The notes under the pieces are model-generated. The model saw nothing but the letters and a program-made list of their open reading frames with translations. It did no database searches and had not been told where the DNA came from. A stretch of 64,000 nucleotides of DNA from Codonopsis lanceolata (taxonomy: Eukaryota > Streptophyta > Magnoliopsida > Asterales > Campanulaceae), in NCBI GenBank assembly GCA_013146195.2, contig CM028383.1, forward strand, positions 13,023,311 through 13,087,310, written 5' to 3'. Of this stretch, positions 33,569 through 45,397 are shown piece after piece; within the stretch, counting starts at the first letter, position 1, and each line of letters starts with the position of its first letter. Made by a program: the position numbers and the translations under genes.

Positions 33569-33789
33569 ATGTAAGTCTCAAACATATGTTTTTATTTATT
33601 TATGCTATGGTTGGTTATTGGTTGGATGTGAACCAATGTTGGGGTAATTTTGTTAATGGTTGGCAATTGCCCAATGTTGGGGGTGTTTTTGTTGATGGTT
33701 GGTTGATGAACAATGTTGGAGTGTTTTTGTTCATATTAGTACATGGGATTTTGTATCAGATTTGGTATCTTATTAGGTGATGTAAATAT

Positions 33790-34380
33790 ATCATTTGGTA
33801 TATTATTCAATGGTATCTTGTTTGTTTGAATTACCTTATTTTTTGTAAAATTAGGTGTTGTACAATATATTCATTCTCAAACTATGATTTCCAGCAATGA
33901 AGGCTAACAAATCTTAGCCAAAACAATCACAGAATAGAACAGAAACAAACATAACATATTCATCAAAAACAAAACTATATGAGATTAGATACATGTCCAT
34001 CAAAAATACAACGTAGGGGACCCAATTCATGTGAATCATGTCCATCAAATGCTGAAACAAATCCATGTACATCAAAAACAGAGACATAATATATTCATGT
34101 CCATAAAAAACAAAGACATAACATATCTATAAAAAACAATCACAAAACAAAACAGAAACAGAATTGGAACTCAAATCAAGTCTCATATACCAAAACAAGT
34201 CTTAGAAACAGAAACAAATTTGGGATTCTCATAAACCAAGTCTCATAGACTAAGTTTCATATTACAAACTTCATACCAAGTCTCATACTGCAAACTACAT
34301 AACATACATATTACTTTACAACTACCTAAGGCAACATGAATTGGGAATTAATGTTGGCATTCTTGTATATTAAAAGCATA
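33790..34380. other. Non-coding DNA with short catgtccatcaaaa repeats
   Basis: No gene is seen. The phrases 'catgtccatcaaa' and 'gacataacatat' recur several times (33990-34130). This may be the 3' region of the convergent MULE-borne genes. Confidence 0.5.
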
Positions 34381-35039
34381 CTAACAATCACAACAAATAC
34401 AACCAACAATTTCTCCTTCCAACCATTTGCAGCCAACTTTGACTTCAAAAATAGCATTCTCCTCCTTCAAGCTCCAAACCTCCTTTTTCAGATTCAATAT
34501 CTTGATTTTTGTACTTGCAAGCTTAGTCAACATTGTCTTCATCTCAACCTCTTTGTTCTTAAAGTCATTGAGCAACTCTTTTGCTCTTTGATTCAATGGA
34601 GGGTCATACCATGCAAAGAAATGACACTTGTTTCCATCATCCTACAAAATTTTACAAAAATTAAGGTAATTCAAACAAACAAAACTGTACAAACTATGAA
34701 AACATGAATTGAACCATTGAAATTAAGGTAATTCAATTTAAAATGTTCAAATTAACTAAAACAATTAACAAAACAATTGAACCATTAACAAAACTTTTGA
34801 ATTAACTAAAACCCCTAATATCAAAGTCCATTTTTTAGTCAAACTACAGAAATTAAGTAAAAAACTAAGAGAATCACATACCTTCCAATTAGGGCATTCA
34901 AAAAACCTCATACCAGGATATCAGTCCATGATATTCACATTCGAGCCCTTTCACCACAATCACAAAATCTTTCTTCAATCAACTCATTTGATAATTTAGG
35001 GTTTCGATTTGAACTGGAATTAGAGGTCGTCACCTGCAT
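34381..35039 (-). pseudogene. zf-GRF-type protein gene, two exons, broken
   Basis: Exon 1 on the minus strand starts ATG at 35039 and reads to CDCGERARM, then has TGA and a frame change before PGMRFFECPNWK, ending at a GTATGTG donor (34881 downwards). The intron is 34642-34881 with a TTTTGTAG acceptor. Exon 2 (34381-34641) reads DDGNKCHFFAWYDPP, a GRF zinc finger continuation, followed by a predicted coiled coil (EVEMKTMLTKL..) and a stop at 34381. CDCG.RA..., FECPN and KC.FF.W are the GRF-type zinc finger signature, also found in DNA-repair and topoisomerase proteins. Small zf-GRF plus coiled-coil proteins are often found near MULEs in plants; here it is convergent to the transposase. The tail may be membrane-like or random (GEIVGCICCDC). 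Confidence 0.75.
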
Positions 35040-36150
35040 AATGCTCAAATTGAATTGGAATCGAGAATGGAAGATGTTTTAATGTTGATGTTTCATGGTC
35101 TTCAATGTTGTTGTTTCTATGTTTGTTGTTTCAATGGTGTTCGCCTTCTTCGTATTCTTCAATTTTGTCTGAGACTTGGGGTGAGGTAAGGTAAGGTGAG
35201 GTGTGAGAGTGATGGTTAAACAACAACGTACCTAGCGCGTGCAAAATTAAGGGTATTTTTGGGTTATCACAAAAATATTAGATGGCTCATCCTAAAAAAT
35301 AGACGGAGCGACTAATGTGGCATTATTTGTTAAGTAAGGTGACCAAAGTGTGAAAAATGGTAGTAGGGTGACCTTATTGAGATTTCCGCGAAAGTAGGGT
35401 GACCAAATATATAATTAAGCTTAAAAGTTTTTAAATATAAGATTTCTACTATTGATAATAAAAGAAGTTATATATAATAATATTAATACCTCTCATCATA
35501 TTGATTATAATTATTAAGTATTATTATTAGTTAATGGCTAGAAAACCAAAAGTTTTTAAAACATACACATGCATGCTTTACAATGAAGATTCATCCAACG
35601 GTGGTGAGTGGCACAACCATAGTGCTCTTCACCAACTTTAAATATATATATATTTTTTATTATTATTATTTATTTATTTTTACTAAAATAAATACTAAAG
35701 CTCCCCAAAAGCTATTAACCATTGTTCTTGCTCTAAGAAACAAGTCATTATGATTTTTTTATTGATATGAAAAGTCAAATAAAACACAAGCAAATGGTGA
35801 TAGAGGCCACGTGGCAGTGGTTGTAGGGGCCTATTTTTAAGTTTGGCTAAGGCTCCCAAATCTCATGACTCGAATTGAGTTCTGATGGTGGTGGTTTAGG
35901 AGTAATCATGGTTCTAAAAATTGTTGTAGGTAGCACTCAATTGCTGTGACTTTGTTCAAATCGGCTAAAAAATCGGTTGGGGGAAAAATCGCTGATTAGT
36001 CGCCCTAGGCACCGACTACGCCTAGCTCTGCCGATGAAAATGTGTGGAATCGAACGAGGTTTTACTGGACCAGCGTGCAATAGAGAGGGATGAAACGAAA
36101 AAATAGACGAAAAAAAGAGAGAGAAGGAAACTGGCCGGAACAAGCAACGG
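35040..36150. other. Non-coding DNA, right flank of the MULE
   Basis: No gene is seen. The stretch 35240-35430 has repeated 'gtagggtgacc' phrases (35365, 35394) and a candidate right terminus of the MULE near 35400-35430, but with the left end missing I cannot confirm a terminal inverted repeat. The stretch 35640-35690 is (TA)n/(TATT)n-rich. Confidence 0.35.
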
Positions 36151-36152
36151 GG

Positions 36153-36304
36153 AAAGAAGAAAACAAAAGAGTGAGGAGAGTGGGGAAAGAAGAAAAAGAA
36201 AGGATAGAAAGGAGAGAGAAGGAAGGAAAAAAATCAATACCTTGCAATGGGGAGAGCATGAGGAACCACCGAGTTGGAGTAGGAGTCTAGAAGGGGGACG
36301 GTGG
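36153..36304. repeat. Flanking duplication, left copy
   Basis: About 150 bp of purine-rich host DNA (aaagaagaaaacaaaagagt to agtctagaaggggg) lies immediately before the Athila-type LTR. It is repeated almost exactly at 39994-40146, immediately after the truncated element. See findings. Confidence 0.9.
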
Positions 36305-38218
36305 TGATGAGCCCAAGATTTCACAAATTTTCCCAGGAATTTTTTTTTCTATTTTGTGTTATTTTTGTGTTAATTATGCATTGGAAATATTATTATTTGT
36401 GTTTTTGTGATTAATGTAGGTTTCCACGCATAATCGAGCTTTTATATGGTGTTTAGCACAAAGTTCGAGGCAATTCGGGGATTAAAAGTTAAATTAGAAT
36501 TTATTTGGTGAAAGTCTGTTAAGTCTGTTAAGTGATCCAAGGCAATTAAGGGCTAACAGAGGCTAACAGCACTAACAGAGGACCAAACTGAATAGCTGGA
36601 AGTGGGCAGGAAGGCGACGCTAATTATAGAAAGACCAGGGGCACCGGAGTAAGTCTTAAAAATCAAAAGGAGGCCGACGCAATTGTTGGATTCTATGCTT
36701 TTGAGTTGTCGCCCAGCCAGAGAAGCCATGTGTTTCGCGCTCAGCCAGTCTGACCCGCGTGTTCTTCTTTCTGGACCCGGGTGACCCGCGTGCACATCTA
36801 GCCCATCAGCCCCGCTTCTCAGCCCACTCCACCTCTCATTTTTCAGCCCATTTCTCATGGGTTGACCCGCAAATTTCTCCTTAGTTCAGCCCTGCTCCAG
36901 CCCGTGCCGCATCCTTCTTTTCTTTCCTTTTTTTGCCCCAATTTCTCTTTTGTCTTTCCTATAATGCCCCTGCCTTCTCCAATTGCTTCTCATTTAATCT
37001 GGCAGCTTCATTTTATGAAGAAAAAAAAAAGGTTCCCATTTTGGGACATTGCTCCCAAATGGGACACCGACCCCATTTTCCACCATTTTCACACCAAATC
37101 CTTGAAGCTTAATCACCTTTGAAGGTTTGGAACATCATTTCAAGGGGCAAGGAAGCATTTACAAATGATTTCAACCCCGGAAACACAATTTTCTCGGTTT
37201 AATTTTTCCTATCTATATTTTTTATAGTTGTTATAATTTTTTTCATTGATTAAATTTGTAAGTGTTGAATTGGTTTATGCTTCAATTATTTATGGAATGC
37301 AATTATTTTTCTATGTCCAATGTAATGTTTTAATTTATTCTATCTCTTTATTTAGTACACATTCATGTTGGTTATTATTTTGTGAACTTAATGCTTTTAA
37401 TTATTTGGCCAATAATTAAATGATTTTAGAAATATTTAGGATCCGCGAGAGCTACCATTATATTTCGGACCAATCAATTTAATAGTTGGTGTTTTGTGAC
37501 TCACACTAATAACCATTGTGAGACTCGGGTTGATACGCGATTGAACCACCTTAGCCATTTGTGAGGTTGGAGAGGTTAGAGTTGACTATAAGATGCGAGA
37601 GCCCGTAGTTAACTAATTTTAGTTGTCCGGCTACCAACATGACTTGTATAAAAATATAGAGAGTTTCTTTTTGTGAAGTATTACCTATGCGCTTGGTTGT
37701 TTTGTGTGCTCTTTATATTTTTAATGGCGTAGCTAACCATTAGATGATCACTAGAATGAGAGGATACGAAGCGAAAGCCCTTCCTGTTATTCCGAAAAGT
37801 TTGCGTGGCATGAGACCGAAAGGAGATCGTGCGTGGATATTCTTTGGATGCTTGTTTAGACATGTGGTTATTTTCTCCCCTATGTTATGTGTTGCGATGA
37901 TATGAGCCCGTAGCAAGGTTGAAGGATAACTAGATTTGTTATACGTAGTGAAAGCCCGTAGTGAAGAAAATAGTGCGTCCGACTACCAAGCCTTGAGTTA
38001 AAGAAAAGTAAAAAGAGGATTAAATTAAACACTGGTTAGACTAGAATTATGTGCGCTTGGTTGTTTTCGCTCAAATAAAATTAGTTCGCGCAATTTTGGT
38101 ACTTAGTTGGAGTGAGAATTATGTGCATTTCATGTGGGATCGATAACTCGTACTTAGGTACACTTTATTACTTGATACGGCCGGGTATTCTTGCCCGAGT
38201 TGCGTTTTGCACACATCA
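36305..38218 (+). repeat. Athila-type Ty3/gypsy 5' LTR (1914 bp)
   Basis: It begins TGATGAGCCC and ends gttttgcacacatca, with a 2-base spacer and then a primer binding site. Two complete solo LTRs of the same family are at 59920-61936 and 58535-62315, which fixes both ends (TGATGA...CATCA). Internal ORFs are short and not conserved between copies. The LTR carries the promoter of the element. Confidence 0.92.
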
Positions 38219-38224
38219 AGTTTT

Positions 38225-38242
38225 TGGCGCCGTTGTCGGGGA
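38225..38242 (+). other. Primer binding site, tRNA-Asp type
   Basis: TGGCGCCGTTGTCGGGGA follows the LTR by six bases. It is complementary to the 3' end of plant tRNA-Asp (ending ..CCCCGGCAACGGCGCCA) with one mismatch (T for C). Athila-type elements are known to use this primer. Confidence 0.88.
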
Positions 38243-39990
38243 ATGATTTAATTTTTGCTCCTATGTGCTAATATCGATATCAAGCGAAGCTATTTGTATT
38301 TTGAGCATGTTTTTTAAATTAGTTTACTTTCTTTTGTATTTATATATTTTTTATTTTGAGTCACTTTTCGAAGCCCTCCGAGTTTGTGGGTTTGTAGGGA
38401 GGTGTAAATAGTGTTCCCACACAAAAATATTTTTTTCTTTTTTATTCCATAATTGTGTTCCTAATTTTTTTCTTTTGAGCTTGATTTGATGCAGGGGTTT
38501 AGCGCTTCATAGTAGGAGGATGCTTGTTGAGATTCTTGGAGTGGATATTTTCGGCCCGAACTTCATAAGAAATCAACTTTGAGGGAGTTTTATTTCCTTC
38601 CCCTCTCCTTTTACTTTATGTTTAAGGAGTATGATTTGATTAGTGAACTTTGAAAATTCTGAAAATCTTGTGCTTTATACGCCCCAAATTATTTATGCTT
38701 TGATCACTCGTCTCTTCATTTTTTGTGCTCTTTGAGTTGTGCTTGCATTATTTTCTTGGAGTCAATTTTGAGATTACTATATGCATAGTTGAGGATATGT
38801 TTGTGATTCATGTGGTAGCATTACCTCATTCATGATAAATAATGCCCAAGTTGATAATGGAAATATTTTTAAGGTTTTGCTTTAGTGATGGTTGTGCATG
38901 TCTAAGAGCACCATATTGTGAGTCTAAATGTCGAGAGTTATATTTTGATGATGAAAAGCTTGGTTTGGGCATGTGTGTATGACAAGAGCATGATATAGGC
39001 CATCTTTGGACCGTTTGTGCCTTTCTCTATCCTACCCATTTATCTCACAAAAATCCCTAGTGTCCTCGTTGAGCTCATATAAAGAATGGTGTGTGCCTAG
39101 ATCACACAATGACCTCCATTCGAATTCATTTTTTATACCCGCATTATCCTATCCCATGAACCTATACACTTTTGCTGTTGCCCTTCAAGAGAGCTTGATT
39201 ATGAATGAATTATTTTATTTTTGTAATCTTGTTGGGAAGTATATGCTTCATGATGGTTGTGTGTTCATTAATGTTGATGTTGGGAATTTGATTATTGTTG
39301 TTGAATGGTGATGAAAAAAAATGAAATGAAAAAGAAAAGAGCCCCCTTGGAAAGCAATGAAAAGAAAAAAAAAATATCAAAAGAACAGAAAATGTAAAGG
39401 GTGGTCAGAAAAGAAAAAAATGTCATTGTTCTTAATTTTGTCAAGGAGATTAAGGATGAAGCTTAATTGTTTGTGGTAGATGAGACACTTTCTTTAACAC
39501 AAAGTTTAACGTTTAAAGAGTTGTTGAAGTGAGGTTATGATATTGAAGAGTTGTGCTTTCATGAAGCTAGTCATTATGTGAAGACTTCAAATTTCTTTGC
39601 ACTCTTGACTTGCTATCATATCCTTCAATTACAGCCCAAACCTTGGCCGAACATTACAAGCTTGTAAAGTCCTATTGATATTGTCATACCGTGTGTTCTT
39701 GCCTTGTCTTGTGAGAAAATATTAGTTGATGACTTTTTCGGTTTGACTTGCATTTGGTATCTCAGTTGGCCATTCAATCTAAGCTAGAGCATTGCTACTT
39801 TTGGGTAAAGAAAAAAAATGCTTTATGGTATGAATTGACTGTTTGAGGATTGTTTGCTAGCATATGAATCAATTCATACCTCTATTATGCATATTTATAA
39901 TCTTTTGGTTGATCTCTTAAATGGAAATGTTTGTGGGATCTTAATTGAGCGTCACCTTCATTTCATATTGTTCTCGAGGAAAGAAGGAAC
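38243..39990 (+). mobile_element. Truncated internal region of the Athila-type element
   Basis: About 1.7 kb of T- and G-rich DNA has no gag or pol motif on either strand. It contains an A-rich stretch near 39310-39420. No 3' LTR follows. Either this is leader DNA, with gag-pol lost, or it is leader joined to 3' untranslated sequence by an internal deletion. Confidence 0.65.
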
Positions 39991-39993
39991 GAC

Positions 39994-40146
39994 AAAAGAA
40001 GAAAACAAAAGAGTGAGGAGAGTGGGGAAAAAGAAAAAGAAAGGATAGAAAGGAGAGAGAAGGAAGGAAAAAAAATCAATACTTTGCGACGAGGAGAACA
40101 TGAGGAACCACCGAGTTGGAGTAGGAGTCTAGAAGGGGGGCGGCGG
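39994..40146. repeat. Flanking duplication, right copy
   Basis: It matches 36153-36304 (aaagaagaaaacaaaagagt .. aggaaccaccgagttgga .. agtctagaaggggg). After it the host sequence continues with new text (ctgggtgggggagaag). Confidence 0.9.
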
Positions 40147-40329
40147 CTGGGTGGGGGAGAAGAAACCCTATATCGAAAAAGATCACATTTTATACTGGGC
40201 CAAACAGTGTTTAGTTTTACATTTTAAAAAATTGAAAAAATTGTGGGCCGGTCCACTTTTCAAAGTTTCTAATCGCTACAGTCCCGTGTTTTTTTTTAAA
40301 CGGAAAAAGACACTTTTGAGGTAAAAAAG

Positions 40330-40700
40330 ACTATGATGCCCTTAATGAGCATGAGGCGCACTAGAGAAATCTATCGCAGTGCATTGACTATTGCACCGCG
40401 ATTTATCAATTTTATTGCATAAATTTTTACATTGTGGCTCAATAGTTTAATTGCCTAGTATAATTTGCACCGCGATTCATCAATTTTAATTTTTGCATTG
40501 TGGTTCAATAGTTTAATTATCTAGTCTAATTGCACCATGGTACCAACTTTTATATACCGTGATGAATTAATTTTTGAACCGTGATATATATACCTAATAC
40601 AAATTGCACCGCGGTATCAACTTTTATATACCACGATGAATTAATTTTTGAACCTCGATACATAAAATATTATTAATCCATTTTTGCACCGCGATACAAA
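40330..40700. repeat. Irregular short repeats (caccgcgat...caatttt)
   Basis: Phrases 'caccgcg(a/g)t', 'caacttttatatacc(g/a)' and 'gatgaattaatttttgaacc' recur 2-5 times at 75-130-bp spacing. A related context ('atgccttaatgagc' then gatgca-rich repeats) is at 54000-54290, so this is part of a dispersed family. The function is unknown. Confidence 0.65.
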
Positions 40701-41934
40701 ATGATAATGAACTAGACCATGTCTTCAATCTTCTTCTTCCATCTCCTCGCCGTACCTTCTTCTTCCCTCTTCTCATTTGGCTTCGTTCTACTAAAAATCC
40801 TTCAACCCAACACAAATAACAGTTTCGTACATAATGAATCAAACAAACTGTTTACACAGTTCGATCCCCGTTTCATTGCCTAACAATTGTGATTTTCGAA
40901 TTCAAAGTGTGTTGTCAGAGCTGTTGAAGGAGATGGTCACATTTTCAGAACAATATTTCGAAAAGTGGTCTTTTGCGGAATGAGAAAAATAACGGTGGAC
41001 TTTTGGGGTTAGAAACTTTGAAAAAAGGATCGGCCAGAATTTTACCCTTCAAACTTCCAACCGGTAATGGGCCATACAAAGTTTGGTTTCACACTTTCAC
41101 CCCTATTTTTATTGGTTAGCAATGTTAAATACCCCAAACTTTGGGCTTTTGCTAGCTATTTTCATTCGTCAAAATGGTCCCTTTAGTTCAAAAACTTACA
41201 AACAATCTCTTAATTCAAAATTTTCATTTTTGTGTTTGTATATTTTGAATTTTAGCCAATTTTTAAAAATTTACACAGTGTAGTCAATGTGTTTGATGAA
41301 ATGACAAATATAAGAATTTTGTAAAATTTTAAATTTGTGGTCAATATTTGATGTATTTTTTGAAATTAACATTAAATTAAAAAATCTAAAATTGTTATAA
41401 TTATTCCTTAATTTCTAGTCCCCGTCTACGCCCTCCCTATTTTGTCTAAAATAACATTCTCATAATATTTTCCTGAAATTATAAAAGAGCAGATCTCCTG
41501 TGAGACCATCTAACGGATCTTAATTCGTAAAACGTAGCTACACTCTCTCACAACTCAACCCACCAACACACGATAAGTCGGGTTAAAAGGATTCATCTTA
41601 CATAAAATATCCATAAGACCGTCTTACTCATGTTTTTATTATTTTAAAATACTACTCACAGTAGGTTTGTTATTAAGAATTTGCCAAATTGACCCAAAAA
41701 CCTGTAAAATATAACAATGTCAAAGAATGTCACGAAAAATTTGTTACCATTAGACATGGCAATCTTGACCCATTACTCACTAACTCGCCCAACCCAACCC
41801 GCTAATAACCCAACCCAAGACAACCCAATAACATAACATGTTAAAAGGGTTGCCCATTATAAGCCATCAAATTTTGCAGGTTAAGACGGGTAATACCCAT
41901 CAAACGATCGCCGTCGGGGTGATGTTAAATAATT
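40700..41934. other. Non-coding DNA
   Basis: No gene is seen. The stretch 41740-41900 is rich in 'acccaaccc' phrases, similar in style to 15060-15310 on the other strand. Confidence 0.5.
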
Positions 41935-42576
41935 GGGTTAATCGCACCATTGGTCCCTTGAATTTGAATCATTCTCAGTATTAGTCCCTTATTTTTTTTT
42001 GTCAAAATTTGGTCCTAAGAGCATGAAATGTTTACAGTTGCAGTCCTTTTGATTGATTCTATTAGATAAATACCGTTAAATTGCTCATGTGCATTAAGTA
42101 AGCGCTAAAAAGAAATTTTCTCAAACCTAACTTATATTTCAATTTGCAATCAAGACCTTAGAGTTTGAATAAAAGACCTAGAGCCTTCTTCCCACTTAAC
42201 TAATAAATAAATGTAACAAAAAAAATTGAATATTAAAGAAACTAATTGAAAATTATCACAAATCCATGGAAGTTTCTTCCTCTTAACACTCTCAAAAAGT
42301 CAAAGTCTTCATGATCGAAATTTGCGGTATTCCTCCCCACATATCCCGTCGTAATCCTCCACTCTTTCCTCTGCCACCCGAACCCTCTCTCTCTCCTTCT
42401 CTCTCTCTCTCTCTCTCTCGCACCTCCCTTTTCGCAAACTAGCTTTTTGCCATTGCCGCCTCCCTTACCATTGATCCAATCACAATTTAAACGCAAAACT
42501 TTAGCCGAGTTTTTCGATTGTCTTTTTGTACCTTTTTTGGCATATGGTGAAAATAAAAAGACTTTACCCGCTCTAA

Positions 42577-43483
42577 GGGCATGTTTGGTACAACGTTATG
42601 AAAATGCAGCATTTTAAAAACACGGCGGTTTGAAAACATAGCGTTTTAAAAATGCAGCGTTGTTTTTACAAACGCATTTGAATACATTTTCAAAACGCTA
42701 TTTTCATAAATATGAGTATTTGTCAAAATGACAGTTTTACCCTTTCTTAAACAATGTCTTTCTTCTAATTTTATAGATATATCTTTAAATATATATATAT
42801 ATATAAACTTAATATTTTAATATAGTAAAAATTTTCTCTGAATAATATAAAAAGTAAAAAAATAATAAGATAGGGGTACCAATAAGAAAATTTTGAATCC
42901 AAATTATCACATAACGTAAATTTGAATAAGAATAAAGATGAAAATAAATAGAAGACAAACCTAGGGTACTAATATGAAAATAATGATCAATTAAAGATGA
43001 TGTTTCTAGGTTTACTGATACTAGAAGCCATCGAAAGTTTGAGACAAAAAAAAAAATTCCTTCAGCGCACTCCACCGTCTTTGAAGAATTTGGGGGTAAT
43101 GGCAGACACCATTTCTCTAGCTCTCTCTCTCTCTCTCGCTCTTGGGTTAGATCTTACGCCATCGCCGTCGCCGTCGCCATCAACATCGTCACCATAAGTC
43201 TTCCTTCACCGTCCCTCCATCTCTCGACTCACTTATTTCTCTCTTTCTAGGACACTGTCAAAAGTTGGTATAATGTTTAAAGGAAGGGGGCAATGTTGTA
43301 AAGTCATTTGTCACAGCAACGTTTTATACATGCGATTTCTTCCCGACACTCAATTTCAGCGTTTAGAAATGTCCACCGTTTCTAAAACCCTCAATTTTTA
43401 AACGGGGCATTGAAACAACATTTAAGGAAAACGCTCCATTATTTGGTAGCGTTTTTGATAAAAACGCGGTACGAGAAACGCCC
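42577..43483. mobile_element. PIF/Harbinger-like element nested in the MULE, 907 bp
   Basis: The left end GGGCATGTTTGGTACAACG and the right end cgcggtacgagaaacgccc are inverted, flanked by TAA at 42574-42576 and 43484-43486. Subterminal words aaacgc/gcgttt recur on both strands. There is no transposase. It includes a (CT)n tract at about 43115-43138. Confidence 0.75.
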
Positions 43484-44326
43484 TAAATGGCTCTTAGTCC
43501 CACAATTACCGAACTCTTTACCAAAGCTTTCGGTTGCACGGGTCATCAAGGAGCACAGATTCCGAACATTACTATCCTATCCTATCCTTACCTACTGGAT
43601 GCTGTGAGGCTTCAGAGAAGATTCAACATCTTCCTCATTGTGCAATTCCTCCCATCTAATTAAGACTGGCGTTTTCTTTTTCCCCCTAAATTGTCAAACC
43701 CTTTTTTATGTCTGACCAAGCCCTACCCATTTCATTTTCATACCCCCTTTCTCTCTATACTCTCTCTCCTCCACCGTCTCCCTTCTCTCTCTCCTCTTAC
43801 TCTATCAAGGGGAATCTAGGGGTTTCCAAGCTGAATATCTCGTTGTTGCTATTCGGTAAGAATCTTCATCTTTCCTTGAATTTTATCGGTGAAAATTTGG
43901 CTAGGGTTCTGAACACAGGGATTTGAATTCAAATTAGATTTTTAATCAGGTTTGATTTCTGGGTCTGTGGCTGTGTTTTGATGTTGAAGAAATGATTTTT
44001 TTTGCCTTAGTAAAATGAAGAAAGAAAAGAGTTGATGATTCTAAAGGTTTTAGGTTGGCATGGGTTGCTGGATTGCTGCAGAGTAAATAATTATACAGTT
44101 CATCGAACCGCAGTTTCGACGACGCAATTCGGTCCAACCGCAAATTTCGATCTTGGAGACTTTGAGAGTGTGAGAGGAAGAAGAAACTTACATGATAATT
44201 TTCAATTAGTTTCTTTAATATTTTATTTTATTTTATTATTACATTTATCTATTAGTTAAGTGGAAGAAGGCCTCTCGGTTTATTTTTCAAACTCTAGGGT
44301 CTTAATTATAAATTGAAATATAAGTT

Positions 44327-45192
44327 GAGTTGCGCTATATAGCCCCCCCAAACTTATAAGTTGACCCCCAAAATCTAAACTTCATAAATTAACCCCCCCC
44401 CTTCATAAGTTGACCCCCTCTCCCAAAACCCAGCTTGAATCAAATCCTCACCCCCTCACCACCTTCTCCCTTCCCGCACCCACTATGTTGTCCCTTCCCC
44501 CACCATCCACCGCCTCCTCCCTCCTACCATCATCCATCTCTACCTTCCATTGGCTTTCCTTCTTCCTCTTCCCTCCCTCTTAACCAAACAAAACTCTTAT
44601 TTTTCCTTTTTTTTTCCAGCACCACCAATTGAGTACCTAGCTCACACCTCCAAGCATATCCCTTCTTCCATGCATATCTCTTCTTCTTCTTTTTTTTTAT
44701 AAAAAAATCAATTCAAGGGTTGTTCGGCCTAGTCGACCGAACATCCATCGTCTGTTCGGCCATAGGCTACCGAACAACCCTCATCTGTTTGGTCATAGGC
44801 TACCGAGCAACCCTCATCTGTTCATCCATAGGCGATTGAACAATTTTGTTGCTGAACAATCTTAGGTTGTTCGGTAGCCTATGGCCGAACATATGAGGGT
44901 TGTTCGGTCGATCAGGGCCGAACAACACTTGAATTGATTTTTTTTTTTTTAAAGTGAGGAAGAGACATGGAAGAAGGGATATGCTTGGAGGTGTGAGCTA
45001 GAAACTCAGTTGGTGGTGCTGGTGATGGAAGGGGAAATGAGGAGGCGGTGATGGGGGGGGTGGGAAGGGAGGAGGCGGTGAAGGGGGGGGGGCGGGGGGT
45101 AAGTTTGGATGAAGGGAAGGGTAACTTAGGAATCTTGGGTTTTTGGGGGGCCAACTTATAGCATTGGGGGGGCTATCTATATAGCATAACCC
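44327..45192. mobile_element. Foldback element nested in the right MULE arm, 866 bp
   Basis: The left end gagttgcgctatatagcccc and the right end ggggctatctatatagcata + accc are inverted. The flanks atataagtt (44318-44326) and atatgagtt (45193-45201) form a 9-bp duplication with one mismatch. The whole interior folds back: aagcatatcccttcttccat near 44655 pairs with atggaagaagggatatgctt near 44968. The centre has repeats of ttcggccataggctaccgaa. The left MULE arm (42111-42150) shows the uninterrupted site. Confidence 0.88.
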
Positions 45193-45397
45193 ATATGAGT
45201 TAGGTGTGAGAAAATTTCATTTTCGTCCTTACTCAATACACATGGACAACTTAGCGGTATTTATCTAATGACATCCATCAAAAGGAATGCGGCTGTGAAA
45301 ACTTCACACTCTTAGGACCAAATTTTGACAAACAATTGTTAAGGGACTAATACACCCAAAGTCAAGGGACCAATAGTGCAATTAACCCTAAATAGTA

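Larger units (their letters stand above)
41935..45388. mobile_element. Long-TIR MULE-like element, non-coding, 3454 bp
   Basis: Both ends start gggttaat(c/t)gcac(c/t)attggtccctt reading inwards. The inverted arms stay alignable for about 400 bp on the left (41935-42345) and, after removing a nested element, on the right (44110-45388): shared words include caaatttcgatc/gatcgaaatttg and agttaagtggaagaagg/ccttcttcccacttaact. The flanks TAAATAATT (41926-41934) and TAAATAGTA (45389-45397) agree at 7 of 9 bases, as expected for the 9-bp duplication of MULEs. No transposase is present, so it is a non-autonomous element. Confidence 0.85.

Noticed and set aside
36062..36324. Ser/Leu/Phe-rich open frames on the minus strand before the Athila-type LTR
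   Set aside because: They are translations of a purine-rich low-complexity tract (gaaagaagaaa); no domain, and the tract is duplicated non-coding DNA.
42242..42496. Arg/Glu-rich frame on the minus strand
   Set aside because: It is the translation of a (CT)n tract within the left arm of a MULE-like element.
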